Shown piece by piece: positions 46,112 through 57,412 of a stretch of 64,000 nt of DNA. A program made the position numbers and the translations under genes. Location: positions 1,193,793 through 1,257,792 of the forward strand of contig NZ_FNHB01000001.1 of the NCBI RefSeq assembly GCF_900104455.1. The letters are read 5' to 3'. This DNA comes from Dendrosporobacter quercicolus (GTDB lineage: Bacteria > Bacillota > Negativicutes > DSM-1736 > Dendrosporobacteraceae). Under the pieces are notes generated by a model, which was given only the letters and a program-made list of their open reading frames with translations, was not told where the DNA came from and did not search any database. Numbering within the stretch: position 1 is the first letter of the stretch; every line of letters begins with the position of its first letter.

Positions 46112-49033
46112 TTCAAAAATGTTTTTGATTTGCTTAAACGTATCCTTATTGGCGCAAATTTTTTCTTCACTGCCAAGTACGCACAGATAGTTTTGTTTCA
46201 TCGCAGCGTCAATTAAGTCAGCCAGCTTTTGAATGCCTGCTTTGCTGGTACTTAATATTTCATCCCGTTCCTGCTGGATCATAGCCTGGGTAATGTTCCG
46301 GATATAGCATTCGGCGGCGACATCGCCTTTCATTGGCGGTGTAAGCGGGGTATCCAGCTGGCTCATTGTTCCAATTACATATTTGGTCATTTCCCGCTCA
46401 CTGACATCAAAGCTGCGTAAATACTGCGGCGTTTGATTATACACTTTCAGCGTCTCGCCCAGGTTTGGATCCCGGTAGGAACCCAGCACCATATTGCCGT
46501 TGCGCCTGAATTGGGCAAAGGCTCCGTAAGCGCCGCCCTGCACCCTGATTTTATTCCACAGATAGTCATACCGCAAAATAGTTTCCAGCACTTTCAAACT
46601 GCCATGATAGTCATAGCCCAGTTTGCGGAAGTTGGCTCCCTTGGCCACATACTGGACTTTGCCGGAGGTCATCAAGCCTTCATTTAAGGCGGCAATAGCA
46701 AAATCGTAGGGACGGGGCTGAACCTGCTCCTGGCCCAGGCGGCTCAGCAATTGGTCAAACGCCTGCTGGAAACGGCTGTAATTGTCCTGTTCGACCGTAA
46801 CGCTGACCAGCAGGTTGCTTTTATTAAACACCAGTTTAGCCACGCTTTGCAGGTTAGCGCTGAGTTCAGCGAATTTACCGTCGAAATTCTTTTCTAAATC
46901 GACCATAAATTCATAAAAAGTCAACAAGCCGGCTTCATTGTATTTCGCCGATGGCGAAAAATAGGACAATACACGCCCGGCGGCAACCTGCTGGGCATTG
47001 CGCAGTAAAAACATTGCCAGGGCGGCTTTGACCTGCTGAACAAGCTCCTTTAACCTCTTTTTATCGGTAAACTCGCTGGAGGCTGTAATGCCGCCAATGA
47101 TTTCCAGCATTCTGGGCAGTTTTTTTACCAGTGCCTTGGACTTGATTCTAAACTTAGGGTAGTACACGTCATCATTGTCATTTTCGGTATAAGCCAGCAC
47201 ATCATAACTGATTCCGCCGGTATTTATATTGATTTCATTGGCCAGTTCGGTATATTCATACTGTTCGGTCGAAACCTTGCCTAAAATCTCGGCCAGCAAA
47301 TAAGCATAGGCTAATTTAGGCTGGGGAACGCCGGCGGCGTCAAAATATAAATTCATATAGGCAATCTGATTGGTGGCAATGGGATGAAACAGCACCTTTA
47401 CCCCTTGCTCGTTTTGCTCGCTGAGAATGAGTTCCTCGGCCTTGCCATCAATATCACTCAGCCTGAGCAGCGGGATTGCCGCCAGTGTTTCAGGGGAGTC
47501 CGGTGTTTCCTGGCGTTCCTTCAGATGCCTGGTCTGCTCAATGATCCGGTCAACCTCGCCGGTGGACAGCTTAGCTTTATGCTCAGCCAGTCTTTTTTTT
47601 ATTTCGGCTGATTTCTGTTCAGCCAGCCCCTGTCGGGGTTGTAAAATGACAACAGTCTTATGTTGATTATCAAGCAGTCTTTCCTGAATCAGCTGCTCAA
47701 AATAATTGCCGGTTAAGGCCGTCTTAATTTTTTCCAGCGCCTGTTCATACTCTAACTGCAGAAAGGGACTCTCATCATACAGCCAGCTGTTCATGCACTT
47801 GATATTATAGACCAGCCCCTTCGGGCTGCGGCCAAAATCAGCTTCCCGCAATTTAAACTCCAGCAGATTAATGGAGGCCTCAATCAGCTTCTTATCAATG
47901 CCCCCGGCGACAAGTTTTTTCAAAGTCTCCTCAATGACCTGTTCAAATCTGGCTTTGTGCTCAACCTCCGATCCGTTGACAATAATGCTGAATGTCGGCT
48001 GCAGAATGCTTTCGCTAAAGCTGCTTAACACATCTTTACCGATCCCGGCGTCAATCAGGGCTTTCTTCAGCGGGGCGGCCGGAGTTCTGAGCAGCAAGTG
48101 TTCCAAAGCCTGAAACGCCAGGGTCTTATCCGGTTCGGTCGCCTTGCCGATCAGGAAATTCAAACTCAAAAAAGTTTTATCCTGTAATTGTTCATTGGGT
48201 GAAACCGGATATTCGGCGGTTTTTTCGGCCTTGGCACTGAATAAGGACTGCAGGGAAATTGCTGATTCCACCGGTATCCTGCTGAATTCACTTAAATATT
48301 CTTCGTCAATAAAGGCTAACTTTTCCAGAATGTCTACATCGCCATAGAGAAAAAGATAGCTGTTGGCCGGATGATACAATTTGCGGTGAAATTCCAGAAA
48401 GTCTTCCTGCGTCAGATCCGGAATATCATCCGGGTCGCCGCCGGATTCAAAGCCATAAGTGGTATCAGGAAACAAAGAGGCCATAATCTCTTTATCCAGC
48501 ACCGCCTCCGGCGTTGAAAACGCGCCTTTCATTTCATTATAGACAACGCCTTTATACGTTAGCTCACCGTTTCTGTCTTCCAGCTCGTAATGCCAGCCTT
48601 CCTGCATCAGAATTTCCGGATGCTGATAAATATTGGGGAAAAATACCGCATCCAGATAAACATCCATGAGGTTATGAAAATCCTTGTCATTGCGGCTGGC
48701 CACCGGATACATCGTTTTATCGGGAAACGTCATGGCATTAAGATAGGTGTTCAAAGAACCTTTGATCAATTCCACAAACGGTTCCTTCATATTAAACTTG
48801 CGAGAACCGCACAACACCGAGTGCTCGACGATATGCGCCACCCCGGTGCTATCCGCAGGCGGCGTGCGAAATGTAATGGAAAATACCTTATTATCATCCT
48901 CATTTTGCAGATAAAGCAAGCGGGCCCCGCTTTTTTCATGATAAAACAACCGGGCCAGTGAATGTATTTCCTCGATTTGCTTTTCTTCGGTCAGCCGGAA
49001 GCCGTGATAAACAGCTCCTAATTGTAAGGTCAT
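46109..49033 (-). CDS. M16C family metalloprotease (insulinase/PreP-like)
   Basis: The 974-residue protein has the inverted zinc motif HIVEH (His67, Glu70, His71) in the first M16 domain. The M16C-associated region follows (about 470-720) and then a second, inactive M16-like domain. Full length and arrangement match the presequence-protease type with two halves enclosing a peptide chamber. There is no signal peptide, so it probably degrades short peptides in the cytoplasm. It starts behind AGAGAGGGA and is convergent with the NlpC/P60 gene. Confidence 0.9.
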   Translation of the reverse strand: MTLQLGAVYHGFRLTEEKQIEEIHSLARLFYHEKSGARLLYLQNEDDNKVFSITFRTPPADSTGVAHIVEHSVLCGSRKFNMKEPFVELIKGSLNTYLNAMTFPDKTMYPVASRNDKDFHNLMDVYLDAVFFPNIYQHPEILMQEGWHYELEDRNGELTYKGVVYNEMKGAFSTPEAVLDKEIMASLFPDTTYGFESGGDPDDIPDLTQEDFLEFHRKLYHPANSYLFLYGDVDILEKLAFIDEEYLSEFSRIPVESAISLQSLFSAKAEKTAEYPVSPNEQLQDKTFLSLNFLIGKATEPDKTLAFQALEHLLLRTPAAPLKKALIDAGIGKDVLSSFSESILQPTFSIIVNGSEVEHKARFEQVIEETLKKLVAGGIDKKLIEASINLLEFKLREADFGRSPKGLVYNIKCMNSWLYDESPFLQLEYEQALEKIKTALTGNYFEQLIQERLLDNQHKTVVILQPRQGLAEQKSAEIKKRLAEHKAKLSTGEVDRIIEQTRHLKERQETPDSPETLAAIPLLRLSDIDGKAEELILSEQNEQGVKVLFHPIATNQIAYMNLYFDAAGVPQPKLAYAYLLAEILGKVSTEQYEYTELANEININTGGISYDVLAYTENDNDDVYYPKFRIKSKALVKKLPRMLEIIGGITASSEFTDKKRLKELVQQVKAALAMFLLRNAQQVAAGRVLSYFSPSAKYNEAGLLTFYEFMVDLEKNFDGKFAELSANLQSVAKLVFNKSNLLVSVTVEQDNYSRFQQAFDQLLSRLGQEQVQPRPYDFAIAALNEGLMTSGKVQYVAKGANFRKLGYDYHGSLKVLETILRYDYLWNKIRVQGGAYGAFAQFRRNGNMVLGSYRDPNLGETLKVYNQTPQYLRSFDVSEREMTKYVIGTMSQLDTPLTPPMKGDVAAECYIRNITQAMIQQERDEILSTSKAGIQKLADLIDAAMKQNYLCVLGSEEKICANKDTFKQIKNIFE

Positions 49034-49111
49034 ACGTTGTGTCCCTCTCTTTCGGTTATCACATTCTTTGTAGTCTTTACTGCCGCCCGGGCGGCTATTC
49101 CTGCCTGGAAG

Positions 49112-49636
49112 CTAAAAAAATTCCCGCCAGGGCAGATGGACCAATATGTAAATGATCATAGTAATGGCGATAGCAAATTTGATGACCAGGCCAATCAGCT
49201 GAGCCTTAATTACACTTTGCGCCACACGGCCGGCCTTATCCAAATTCTGATGCTTGGTGTATTCAGCCAGATAACTGCCGGCAAAGCCCCCTAATATTGC
49301 GCCGCCAATGGACCCGACAACCGGCAGGATGCCAGTGCCGATAATGCCGCCGATTATCCCGCCGAAAAAAGCCGCAATGATGGCCCGAAACGACGCTTTT
49401 TCCTTTTTCGCGCCTACGGCTCCGGCAAAAGATTCCACCAGTTCCCCCAAAATCAGCGCTGCCAGCAACAGTAAAAGGGTCTGATAATTAATATGCACAA
49501 AGCCCTCTAAATAGCCATACCCTAAAGCCGTTAAAAATATTAAAACATTGCCAGGCAGGCCAATCAGCGTAAAACCAATACCGCCGAGCAAAAGCAGGAT
49601 GACGATAACATTCAGCATTAAGCCGGTGATCTCCAT
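49112..49636 (-). CDS. DUF456 membrane protein
   Basis: The 174-residue hydrophobic protein has the family's features: FTLIGLPGNVLIFLTALGYG, a GELVESFAGAVGAKK loop and a glycine-rich helix pair (GGIIGGIIGTGILPVVGSIG). The function of DUF456 is unknown. It lies 78 bases upstream of the M16C gene, and the candidate structured RNA ends 79 bases before its start. Confidence 0.85.
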   Translation of the reverse strand: MEITGLMLNVIVILLLLGGIGFTLIGLPGNVLIFLTALGYGYLEGFVHINYQTLLLLLAALILGELVESFAGAVGAKKEKASFRAIIAAFFGGIIGGIIGTGILPVVGSIGGAILGGFAGSYLAEYTKHQNLDKAGRVAQSVIKAQLIGLVIKFAIAITMIIYILVHLPWREFF

Positions 49637-49714
49637 GACCTCACATCTCCATCAATTCAATCTATTCCAATTATTATTCGCCAAAATTGCAACTCTTACC
49701 TCTATTTGTTTCAT

Positions 49715-49881
49715 AAGGACCAATAAATTACCGCACAGGATAAACGGGGCGTCGCCAACGTTCAAAGCTGTCAGGTAAAAACCCGGAGGAGAGCATTTAA
49801 GTGCTGCGCCGCTGTTGCTTAACCTCCGTCCAATGTATGCCCGTGAAGGCATCAGCACTAGCCCCGCTCTGGGCCGTCCTT
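49715..49881. ncRNA. Candidate structured RNA between purD and the DUF456 gene
   Basis: Nested complementary segments close a multi-branch fold. AAGGAC (49715-49720) pairs with GTCCTT (49876-49881), and CGGGGC (49745-49750) with GCCCCG (49861-49866). Inside lie CGGAGG/CCTCCG (49784-49789 with 49823-49828) and the hairpin ATGCC/GGCAT (49837-49852). AGTGCT (49800-49805) can pair either with AGCA nearby or with AGCACT (49854-49859), two exclusive states. The strand is not decided: on the minus strand it would be a leader of the DUF456 gene. I could not match it to a known riboswitch or 6S consensus with confidence. Confidence 0.35.
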
Positions 49882-49923
49882 CTACATAACGATCTCCCGC
49901 TCCTCGGTGTTACTTAAGGCTTA

Positions 49924-49983
49924 ACAAAAACAAAGGGAGACAGGTCACCTTGTTTGCTTTTGCAAACGAGGAACCGGTCTCCC
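49924..49983 (-). terminator. Terminator of the pur operon
   Basis: GGGAGAC and GTCTCCC enclose a long interrupted stem with GTTTGC/GCAAAC at the tip, followed on the minus strand by TTTGTTTTTGTT. It lies about 20 bases beyond the purD stop and closes the operon. Confidence 0.85.
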
Positions 49984-50003
49984 TGTTTGTTAAGAAAGAA
50001 TAC

Positions 50004-51278
50004 TTAACTGCGCTTTTCCATTGCCCGGTGAGCAATATCCCTGCGGTAATGCATATCAATAAAGTTGATTTCCTGCAGGGCGGCATAGGCTTTTTCCACA
50101 GCGGCTTTAATGGTGGGCGCTTTTGCGGTAACGCCCAAAACCCGGCCGCCATTGGTGACAATCGTTTCCTCTTTAGCGGCCGTCCCGGCCTGGAATACCA
50201 TAGCTCCGGCCTGTTCAGCCCGTTCGATGCCGCTGATGACGTCGCCGGTGGCATAGCTGCCCGGGTATCCGCCGGCTGCCATTACCACGCAAACGGCAGC
50301 CTGGTCTTCCCAGACCACTTCCAGATCAGCCAGCGTTCCATCAATACAGGCTTCCATCACAGTAACCAAATCACTGGCCAGCAGCGGCAGCACTACCTGT
50401 GTTTCCGGGTCACCGAAGCGGGCGTTAAATTCAATCACCTTGGGACCTTTCTCACTGATCATCAAACCGGCATAAAGACAACCGCGATAAAGCCTCCCCT
50501 CCTGCCGCATGGCATCAACCGCCGGCTGCAGCACCTGCTGCCTGACCTGCTCCAGCACCGCCGGGGTCACCACCGGCGCGGGGGCATAAGTACCCATGCC
50601 GCCGGTATTGGGTCCCTGGTCGCCATCATAAGCCCGTTTATGATCCTGGGCCGAAATCATCGGCACAACGGTATAGCCATCCGTAAAGGCCAACAGCGAA
50701 GCTTCCTCGCCAGTCAGATATTCTTCAATAACTACCCTGCTGCCGGCCAAACCAAACGCCTGATCGCGCATCATCATATCTACCGCCGCAAAGGCTTCGT
50801 CTATCGTCATTGCGACCACAACGCCCTTGCCGGCAGCTAAGCCATCGGCTTTTACCACTACCGGCGCGCCGGTTTTCCGGATGAACGCTTTAGCACTGGC
50901 GGCATCGGTAAAAACAGCGAAGCCAGCGGTGGGAATGGCATATTTTTGCATTAACTCTTTGGCAAAAGCTTTGGAACCTTCCAGTTCAGCCGCTGCCCGA
51001 GTGGGACCGAAAGCCTTCAGTCCCGCAGCGGCAAAGGCATCAACAAGGCCATTGGTGAGCGGCAGTTCCGGACCGACAACAGTTAAATCAACATGATTTG
51101 TCCGGGCAAAATCAACCAGCGCCGCATTATCGGCAATACTGATATCAACACATTCGGCAATTTGGCCAATTCCCGGATTTCCCGGAATACAGTAAATTTT
51201 CCCGACCTTCGGACTCATGGCAATTTTCCATACCAGCGTATGCTCGCGTCCGCCGCCGCCAATTACTAAAATTCGCAC
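50004..51278 (-). CDS. purD: Phosphoribosylamine-glycine ligase
   Basis: The 424-residue ATP-grasp enzyme starts RILVIGGGGREHTLVWKIA. It contains VVKADGLAAGKGVVVA, DQGPNTGGMGTYAPAPV and EFNARFGDPETQ. It joins glycine to phosphoribosylamine in purine synthesis. The GTG start lies behind AAGGAG. It is the last gene of the operon, and a strong terminator follows. Confidence 0.95.
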   Translation of the reverse strand: MRILVIGGGGREHTLVWKIAMSPKVGKIYCIPGNPGIGQIAECVDISIADNAALVDFARTNHVDLTVVGPELPLTNGLVDAFAAAGLKAFGPTRAAAELEGSKAFAKELMQKYAIPTAGFAVFTDAASAKAFIRKTGAPVVVKADGLAAGKGVVVAMTIDEAFAAVDMMMRDQAFGLAGSRVVIEEYLTGEEASLLAFTDGYTVVPMISAQDHKRAYDGDQGPNTGGMGTYAPAPVVTPAVLEQVRQQVLQPAVDAMRQEGRLYRGCLYAGLMISEKGPKVIEFNARFGDPETQVVLPLLASDLVTVMEACIDGTLADLEVVWEDQAAVCVVMAAGGYPGSYATGDVISGIERAEQAGAMVFQAGTAAKEETIVTNGGRVLGVTAKAPTIKAAVEKAYAALQEINFIDMHYRRDIAHRAMEKRS

Positions 51279-51304
51279 ACAATCACTCCTTAAGCAGGCT
51301 GCAC

Positions 51305-52852
51305 TTAATGTTTAAAATGCCGCATTCCGGTAAAAATCATGGCAATGCCATGTTCATTGGCGGCAGCAATGGATTCAGCGTCCTTTACCGACCCGCCGGG
51401 CTGGATAATTGCGGTAATTCCCGCCTTAGCCGCCGTATCAACAGTGTCGCGAAACGGGAAAAAAGCATCTGACGCCAGAACTGCGCCCTGCGCTTTACCG
51501 GCAGCCTGTTCCAGGGCAATTGCCGCTGCGCCAACCCGGTTCATCTGACCTGCGCCTACGCCGTACGTCTGATTGCCGCCGGCTACCACAATAGCGTTGG
51601 ATTTGACATGCTTGACAATTTTCCAGGCAAACGTTAACTGCCGCCACTCTTCCCCGGTGGGCTGACGCTTAGAAACAATCTTTAGCTCAGCCGGAGCGGC
51701 ATCAGCCACATCCAGGGCCTGCACCAAAAAACCGCCGGAAACTTTTTTATAATCCAGCCCCGGCGGCCGGCCGCCGGCCGCTAATTCAACCGTCAGCAGC
51801 CGGATATTTTTCTTTTGTGTTAAAATTTCCAGGGCGGCTTGTTCAAACCCGGGGGCAATCACCGCCTCAATAAAAATGGCGCTAAGCTGACGGGCGGTCT
51901 CCTCGTCTACGGTCCGGTTAAGCGCGACAATGCCGCCAAAGGCCGAAACCGGGTCAGCCTGATAAGCTTTGCCGTAGGCTTCGGCTAATGTCTCGCCAAC
52001 GCCTGCGCCACAAGGGTTGGTATGTTTAATAATAGCTGCCGCCGGTTGATCAAATTCAGCCGCAATGGCATAAGCAGCCTCAACATCGGCAATGTTATTG
52101 AAAGACAATTCCTTGCCATGCAATTGCCGGGCCTTGGCTATGCCGGCTCCGGCAAAATGCTTTTCCCGGTAAAAGGCCGCCGGCTGATGGGGGTTTTCAC
52201 CATAACGCAGGTCCTGCACCTTTTCCAGCACCAGTTGCATTGTCTGCGGAAACTGACCTTCACCCAGCTGGCCGGCCAGATAGCTGCTGATATAGCCGTC
52301 GTATTCCGCTGTATGGCTAAAGGCCTCCCGGGCCAGGGCCATGCGGAGCTCGACGCTGATTTGCCGTTTATCGCCGGTTAACTGCCCGATAATGTCCCCA
52401 TAACGTTCCGGATTTACCACTACCGTCACATAGTTGAAATTTTTGGCGGCTGCCCGGATCATGGCCGGTCCGCCAATGTCGATATTTTCAACAGCCTCGG
52501 CCAAGGTAACATCAGGTCTGGCAACCGTCTGACGGAAAGGATAAAGATTGACCACAACCATATCAATTCCCTGAATATGATGTTTTTCCATCGCGGCGAT
52601 ATGTTCTTCATTATCCCGGATGGCTAAAATTCCGCCATGAATATAGGGATTGAGCGTTTTTACCCGCCCATCCATAATTTCCGGGAACCCGGTAACATCA
52701 CTGACATAAGTTACCGGTATGCCGGCTTCCCGCAGTGTTTTCATCGTTCCCCCGGTGGAAATAAGTTCAATTCCCAGTTGGTGGAGCTGACGGGCAAATG
52801 CGACCACCCCGGTTTTATCAGATACGCTGATCAGAGCGCGTCTCACGTTCAT
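51305..52852 (-). CDS. purH: AICAR transformylase / IMP cyclohydrolase
   Basis: The 515-residue bifunctional protein has an N-terminal IMP cyclohydrolase domain ([20 protein letters not shown], residues 4-23; STGGT motif). The C-terminal AICAR transformylase domain contains KHTNPCG and [10 protein letters not shown]. It catalyses the last two steps to IMP. It follows purN by 45 bases. Confidence 0.95.
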   Translation of the reverse strand: MNVRRALISVSDKTGVVAFARQLHQLGIELISTGGTMKTLREAGIPVTYVSDVTGFPEIMDGRVKTLNPYIHGGILAIRDNEEHIAAMEKHHIQGIDMVVVNLYPFRQTVARPDVTLAEAVENIDIGGPAMIRAAAKNFNYVTVVVNPERYGDIIGQLTGDKRQISVELRMALAREAFSHTAEYDGYISSYLAGQLGEGQFPQTMQLVLEKVQDLRYGENPHQPAAFYREKHFAGAGIAKARQLHGKELSFNNIADVEAAYAIAAEFDQPAAAIIKHTNPCGAGVGETLAEAYGKAYQADPVSAFGGIVALNRTVDEETARQLSAIFIEAVIAPGFEQAALEILTQKKNIRLLTVELAAGGRPPGLDYKKVSGGFLVQALDVADAAPAELKIVSKRQPTGEEWRQLTFAWKIVKHVKSNAIVVAGGNQTYGVGAGQMNRVGAAAIALEQAAGKAQGAVLASDAFFPFRDTVDTAAKAGITAIIQPGGSVKDAESIAAANEHGIAMIFTGMRHFKH

Positions 52853-52897
52853 ATATTTATCCCTCGCGATCCTAATAGAATGCCGGTACAGATTAAC

Positions 52898-53512
52898 CTA
52901 TTCAGTGATTTTCACCAAACGGCCGTCAATCTGCAATTTACCTTCCGCATACAGTTTAATGGCCTGAGGATAGGCTTGATGCTCCTGCTGCAAAATCCGT
53001 TCAGCCAGCTTGTCCGGCGTATCCTCAGCAAAAACCGGCACTGCCTGCTGTAAAATAACCGGACCGCTGTCCATGCCTTCATCGACAAAATGAACGGTAC
53101 AGCCTGATAATTTAGCGCCATAACGAATGGCCTGCTCCTGTGCGTTTTTGCCGGGAAAAGCCGGCAGCAGCGACGGATGAATATTCATGATGCGATTGGC
53201 GAACAAATGGACAAAGTAAGGGCTTAGAATTCTCATAAAACCAGCCAGAACAACCAGTTTAACCTGATGCAGCTGCAGCTCATTCGCCAGGGCCTGCTCA
53301 AACTCCAATTGCGTCCGATACTGTTTCCGGTCAACGCAAACAGCCGGCAGCTGGAAATCAGCCGCCAGGTTCAAGGCATTGGCCGCCGGTTTGTCACTGA
53401 TGACCACACCAATTTTTGCCGCCAGTTGACCGGACTGAACGGCTTTCGCAATAGAGTGCAGATTACTGCCGCGACCGGAGGCCAAAATGCCCAATACCAC
53501 TTTTTCAGACAC
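52898..53512 (-). CDS. purN: Glycinamide ribonucleotide formyltransferase (folate-dependent)
   Basis: This 204-residue protein starts [20 protein letters not shown]. It contains [19 protein letters not shown] with the active-site histidine, and [13 protein letters not shown] with the catalytic aspartate. The GTG at 53512 is chosen because GGGGAGG lies eight bases before it, giving an eight-base overlap with purM. Confidence 0.94.
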   Translation of the reverse strand: MSEKVVLGILASGRGSNLHSIAKAVQSGQLAAKIGVVISDKPAANALNLAADFQLPAVCVDRKQYRTQLEFEQALANELQLHQVKLVVLAGFMRILSPYFVHLFANRIMNIHPSLLPAFPGKNAQEQAIRYGAKLSGCTVHFVDEGMDSGPVILQQAVPVFAEDTPDKLAERILQQEHQAYPQAIKLYAEGKLQIDGRLVKITE

Positions 53513-54569
53513 CAAATACGCCTCCCCTGAGGTGTACCTCCCGGCCTCCGGCAATCACTTTACCGATCACATAGCTTTCCTCGGACTGATCGGCCAGCTT
53601 GCGCCGGACATCATCAACAGCATTTGCCGGCACCACCAGGATCATGCCAATGCCCATATTAAACGTCCGGTACATCTCCGGCCAGTCTACACCGCCCCAC
53701 TCCTGCAGCAGGGCAAATACCGGCGGTTTGGGCCAGTCGGCGGTATCAATTTCCACTGAACAGTCCTGCGGCAGAACGCGGGGAATATTATCATAGAAAC
53801 CGCCGCCGGTAATATGAACCATGCCATGAATCGTGCAGGAGCGAATCAGCGGCAGGCACATTTTAGGGTAAAGACGGGTGGGCGTCAGGAGTTCCTCACC
53901 CAGCGTTTTGCTTAGCTCCGGGATATATTGATCAACAGGGAACTGCTTGCGTTCAAAACAAATTTTCCTTACCAGCGAAAACCCGTTGGAATGCAGGCCG
54001 CTTGACGGCAAACCGATGAGTACATCGCCCGGTTTAATCTTTTCCCCGGTAATCATTTTAGGTTTGTCGACAATACCAACCGCAAAACCGGCAATATCAT
54101 ACTCTCCATCCGGATAAAACCCGGCCATCTCAGCCGTTTCTCCGCCCAGCAGGGCACAACCCGAGGCCGTGCAGGCCTGAGCTACGCCGCTGACCACAGC
54201 AGCCACTTTTTCCGGCTCCAGTTTGCCAACCGCCAGATAGTCCAAAAAGAACAGCGGTTCGGCTCCCTGAACCAGAATATCATTCACACACATGGCGACG
54301 GCATCCTGGCCAATGGTATCATGCCGGTCGAGCATAAACGCCAGCCGCAGCTTGGTGCCAACCCCGTCGGTGCCGGAAACCAGCACCGGCTGGCTATACT
54401 GGCCGGCATTCAGGGCGAATAAGCCGCCAAAGCCGCCGATATCGCCCAATACCTCCGGCCGGTAAGTAGCCCGGACATGTTTTTTCATTAAATCAACCGC
54501 CCGGTTGCCGGCGTCAATGTCCACCCCGGCCTCACGATAAGTCAGGGCCTTATCTTTTATATTACTCAT
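53505..54569 (-). CDS. purM: Phosphoribosylformylglycinamidine cyclo-ligase
   Basis: The 354-residue protein starts [20 protein letters not shown] and contains [27 protein letters not shown] and [13 protein letters not shown]. It closes the imidazole ring to give AIR. GGAGGATGTTC precedes the ATG at 54569. It overlaps purN by eight bases. Confidence 0.95.
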   Translation of the reverse strand: MSNIKDKALTYREAGVDIDAGNRAVDLMKKHVRATYRPEVLGDIGGFGGLFALNAGQYSQPVLVSGTDGVGTKLRLAFMLDRHDTIGQDAVAMCVNDILVQGAEPLFFLDYLAVGKLEPEKVAAVVSGVAQACTASGCALLGGETAEMAGFYPDGEYDIAGFAVGIVDKPKMITGEKIKPGDVLIGLPSSGLHSNGFSLVRKICFERKQFPVDQYIPELSKTLGEELLTPTRLYPKMCLPLIRSCTIHGMVHITGGGFYDNIPRVLPQDCSVEIDTADWPKPPVFALLQEWGGVDWPEMYRTFNMGIGMILVVPANAVDDVRRKLADQSEESYVIGKVIAGGREVHLRGGVFGV

Positions 54570-54611
54570 GAACATCCTCCATTCGGTATTCTTCACCCAG
54601 GGGCATCAACA

Positions 54612-56048
54612 TTACGCCTGATTCCTGCGCTCTTCAAAGACATATTTATTGCTGGCACAGGATGCCTCACACGGTATGGAGGCAGGGTATTTACAGCTAA
54701 AACAGGCATGACACATATCTTCAGAATGAACGCCGCCCACCGAATCCCACAGTCCCTGCAAAGACAAAAAGTGGAGCGAGTCCGCGCCAATATATTCCCT
54801 GATTTCTTCAACCTGCTTGGAGGCGGCAATCAGTTCTTTGCGAACTGAAGTATCAATTCCATAATAGCAGGGAAAACCGATCGGCGGTGAGCTGACACAC
54901 ATATGAACGGCGGTTGCTCCCGCTTCCTTCAGCATACGGACGATTTTACCGCTGGTCGTGCCGCGGACGATAGAATCATCGACCATGATCACCGATCTGC
55001 CCTTCACTACCGATTTGACGGCGTTGAGCTTCAGCCTGACGCTTAAATCCCGTTTTTTCTGTTCAGGCTGAATAAACGTCCGGCCAATATAACGGTTTTT
55101 CATTAAACCTTCCATAAACGGTATCCGCGACTCATGGCTAAATCCCAAAGCAGCCGTTGTACCCGAGTCCGGCACCGATATCACGATATCGGCCGTAAAA
55201 CCGCTTTCCCGCGCCAGCATCCGGCCCATTTCAAACCGGGCGGCATGAACGCTTTGTCCGTCAATGACGCTGTCCGGCCGGGCAAAATAGATATATTCGA
55301 AAATACACAGCGCCCGCTTGTTGGCAGGAGCAAAGCGGTAAGATTTGAGACCGCTGTCGTCAATGACCACCATCTCACCAGGTTCGATGTCACGGACAAA
55401 TTCAGCGCCAACGGTATCCAGCGCACAGGACTCGGAGGCAATCACCCAGCCTGCGCCGACTTTGCCCAGGCACAGCGGCCGGAAGCCATGCGGATCACGC
55501 ACGCCCACCAGCTTCTCCTCGGTCATAAGAACCAGACAATAAGCGCCCTGGATCTTATTTAAACTATCCATAATTTTTTCTTCAATGGAATGATTGCGGG
55601 AGCGGGCAATCAGATTGACAAAAACCTCACTGTCAATCGAAGTCTGAAAAACGCTGCCCGCCTGTTCCAGTTCAGTGCGCAATTCACTGGCATTGGTCAG
55701 ATTGCCATTGTGCGCCAGACTGATATGCCCGCCGGCATAAGTAACCATCAACGGCTGAGTATTGGCCAGCAGGCTGGAACCGGTGGTTGAATACCGGACA
55801 TGGCCGATGGCAATACGCTGCCGGTCCATCCGCGGCAGCTGATGCCGGAACACCTCATTGACCAGTCCCATCCCCCGGTGCACATCCATCCAGGAGCCGT
55901 CGGTCACGGCAATGCCCGCACTCTCCTGGCCCCGGTGCTGCAGGGCGTACAGGCCCCAGTAGGTAAACAGCGATACATCCTCCTGCGGAGAATAGATGCC
56001 GAAAACGCCGCATTCTTCCTTTAATTTATCCAGGACGGCATCGATCAT
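54612..56048 (-). CDS. purF: Amidophosphoribosyltransferase
   Basis: The 478-residue protein begins with a short propeptide of 12 residues before the catalytic cysteine ([10 protein letters not shown], Cys13). An Ntn glutaminase domain and a PRPP-binding domain with [13 protein letters not shown] follow. Cysteines near the end ([10 protein letters not shown] and EASCASN) match the 4Fe-4S type of Bacillus PurF. It makes phosphoribosylamine, the first committed step. Its start overlaps the purC stop by four bases. Confidence 0.95.
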   Translation of the reverse strand: MIDAVLDKLKEECGVFGIYSPQEDVSLFTYWGLYALQHRGQESAGIAVTDGSWMDVHRGMGLVNEVFRHQLPRMDRQRIAIGHVRYSTTGSSLLANTQPLMVTYAGGHISLAHNGNLTNASELRTELEQAGSVFQTSIDSEVFVNLIARSRNHSIEEKIMDSLNKIQGAYCLVLMTEEKLVGVRDPHGFRPLCLGKVGAGWVIASESCALDTVGAEFVRDIEPGEMVVIDDSGLKSYRFAPANKRALCIFEYIYFARPDSVIDGQSVHAARFEMGRMLARESGFTADIVISVPDSGTTAALGFSHESRIPFMEGLMKNRYIGRTFIQPEQKKRDLSVRLKLNAVKSVVKGRSVIMVDDSIVRGTTSGKIVRMLKEAGATAVHMCVSSPPIGFPCYYGIDTSVRKELIAASKQVEEIREYIGADSLHFLSLQGLWDSVGGVHSEDMCHACFSCKYPASIPCEASCASNKYVFEERRNQA

Positions 56049-56755
56049 AACACCTCTCCTGTTAAACGGTGCAATACTTCTTTATAGGCATCCTCAACCT
56101 TGCCCAGATCACGGCGGAATCGGTCTTTATCCAGTTTTTCCCCTGTTTTGCTGTCCCAGAAACGACAGGTATCAGGGGAAATTTCATCACCCAGAATAAC
56201 CTGGCCCTGGTAAAGGCCAAATTCCAGTTTAAAGTCAATCAGCTCAATATCCTTCTCCTTGAGATACCCGGTCAGGATGTCATTAATCTTAAGCGCCGAC
56301 TGCTCCATTGCGGCTACCTGTTCGGCTGTGGCCAGTCTCAATGCCTGAATATGGAAATGATTAATTAGCGGATCGCCTAATTCATCGTTCTTATAATAAA
56401 GCTCGACGACAGGTGCAGGCAGCTTGCGCCCTTCCTCCCAGCCAATGCGTTTGGCCAGGCTGCCGGCGGCAATATTGCGCACAACAACTTCTACCTGGAG
56501 AATTTTCAAGCTTTTCACCAGCATCTCCCGGTCGCTGGGCATGCTGATAAAATGGTTGGGAATGCCTTGCTCGGTCAGCAGTCTAAAAAAGAATGATGAA
56601 ATACGATTGTTAAGAATCCCTTTATTTAAAATTGTGCCTTTCTTTTCCCCATTGAAAGCGGTAGCATCATCCCGGTAATAGACCAATACTTCTTCGGCCT
56701 TGTCTGTCGCATAAATCTGTTTGGCTTTTCCTTCATATAAAGGCTGTTTCTCCAC
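56045..56755 (-). CDS. purC: SAICAR synthase
   Basis: The 236-residue protein starts with [16 protein letters not shown] and contains [29 protein letters not shown] and LIDFKLEFG. It adds aspartate to CAIR using ATP. A GTG start stands behind GGGAGG. Confidence 0.95.
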   Translation of the reverse strand: MEKQPLYEGKAKQIYATDKAEEVLVYYRDDATAFNGEKKGTILNKGILNNRISSFFFRLLTEQGIPNHFISMPSDREMLVKSLKILQVEVVVRNIAAGSLAKRIGWEEGRKLPAPVVELYYKNDELGDPLINHFHIQALRLATAEQVAAMEQSALKINDILTGYLKEKDIELIDFKLEFGLYQGQVILGDEISPDTCRFWDSKTGEKLDKDRFRRDLGKVEDAYKEVLHRLTGEVL

Positions 56756-56774
56756 AATAATTCCTCCCGGTCTT

Positions 56775-57266
56775 TTAAAATGATTGATCAGCTAGTACTT
56801 TGGCGGCTTTCGCCTCAACCTCATCCACCATATTCTGACGATGAACAAGCAGTTTATCCTGAATGGACGGATTGCCCACCGCTAAAATCTGCGCGGCAAA
56901 TATGGCCGCATTCTTGGCCCCATTGAGCGCCATTGTGCCGACGGGAATACCCGAGGGCATTTGCACAATGCTCAGCAAGGCGTCCAAACCGTTGAGCGCA
57001 GTGCCGTAGATCGGCACGCCAATCACCGGCAGGGTAGTCATACTGGCCACCACGCCCGGTAAATGAGCGGCTGCGCCGGCGGCGGCGATAAACACCTTTA
57101 CGCCGCGCTCAGGCGCGGTAGCAACAAAGTCATGAACTTTGGCCGGAGTTCGATGGGCTGATGCAACAATCACCTCGGTTTCGAGGCCAAATTCGGTTAA
57201 AAGCTGAAGCGCCGGCTTTAATACCGGCCAGTCGGAATCGCTGCCCATAATGATTGCAACTTTCAT
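56775..57266 (-). CDS. purE: N5-CAIR mutase (PurE)
   Basis: The 163-residue protein starts [18 protein letters not shown]. It contains [12 protein letters not shown] with the catalytic histidine and [16 protein letters not shown]. No purK follows, so whether it works as class I with a distant PurK or differently is open. The spacing to purC is 19 bases. Confidence 0.93.
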   Translation of the reverse strand: MKVAIIMGSDSDWPVLKPALQLLTEFGLETEVIVASAHRTPAKVHDFVATAPERGVKVFIAAAGAAAHLPGVVASMTTLPVIGVPIYGTALNGLDALLSIVQMPSGIPVGTMALNGAKNAAIFAAQILAVGNPSIQDKLLVHRQNMVDEVEAKAAKVLADQSF

Positions 57267-57412
57267 TTGCTACTCTCCCCTCCTCTTGTTCAGTTGAGTG
57301 ATCTATTCAAATCCGCCGCCAAATGATGCGGCTGGCTAATTGGCAAATTCAGTACGCCTTGCCATCCAGGCTCCGGTTGGCGCCGGAGCCGGATGAAGCA
57401 GCAAACGTAAGG

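Noticed and set aside
49652..49858. Minus-strand ORF of 68 codons
   Set aside because: It has no ribosome binding site or family and overlaps strongly paired sequence, which is better explained as RNA structure.
49950..50840. Plus-strand ORF of 296 codons
   Set aside because: It is antisense to purD, whose motifs are complete.
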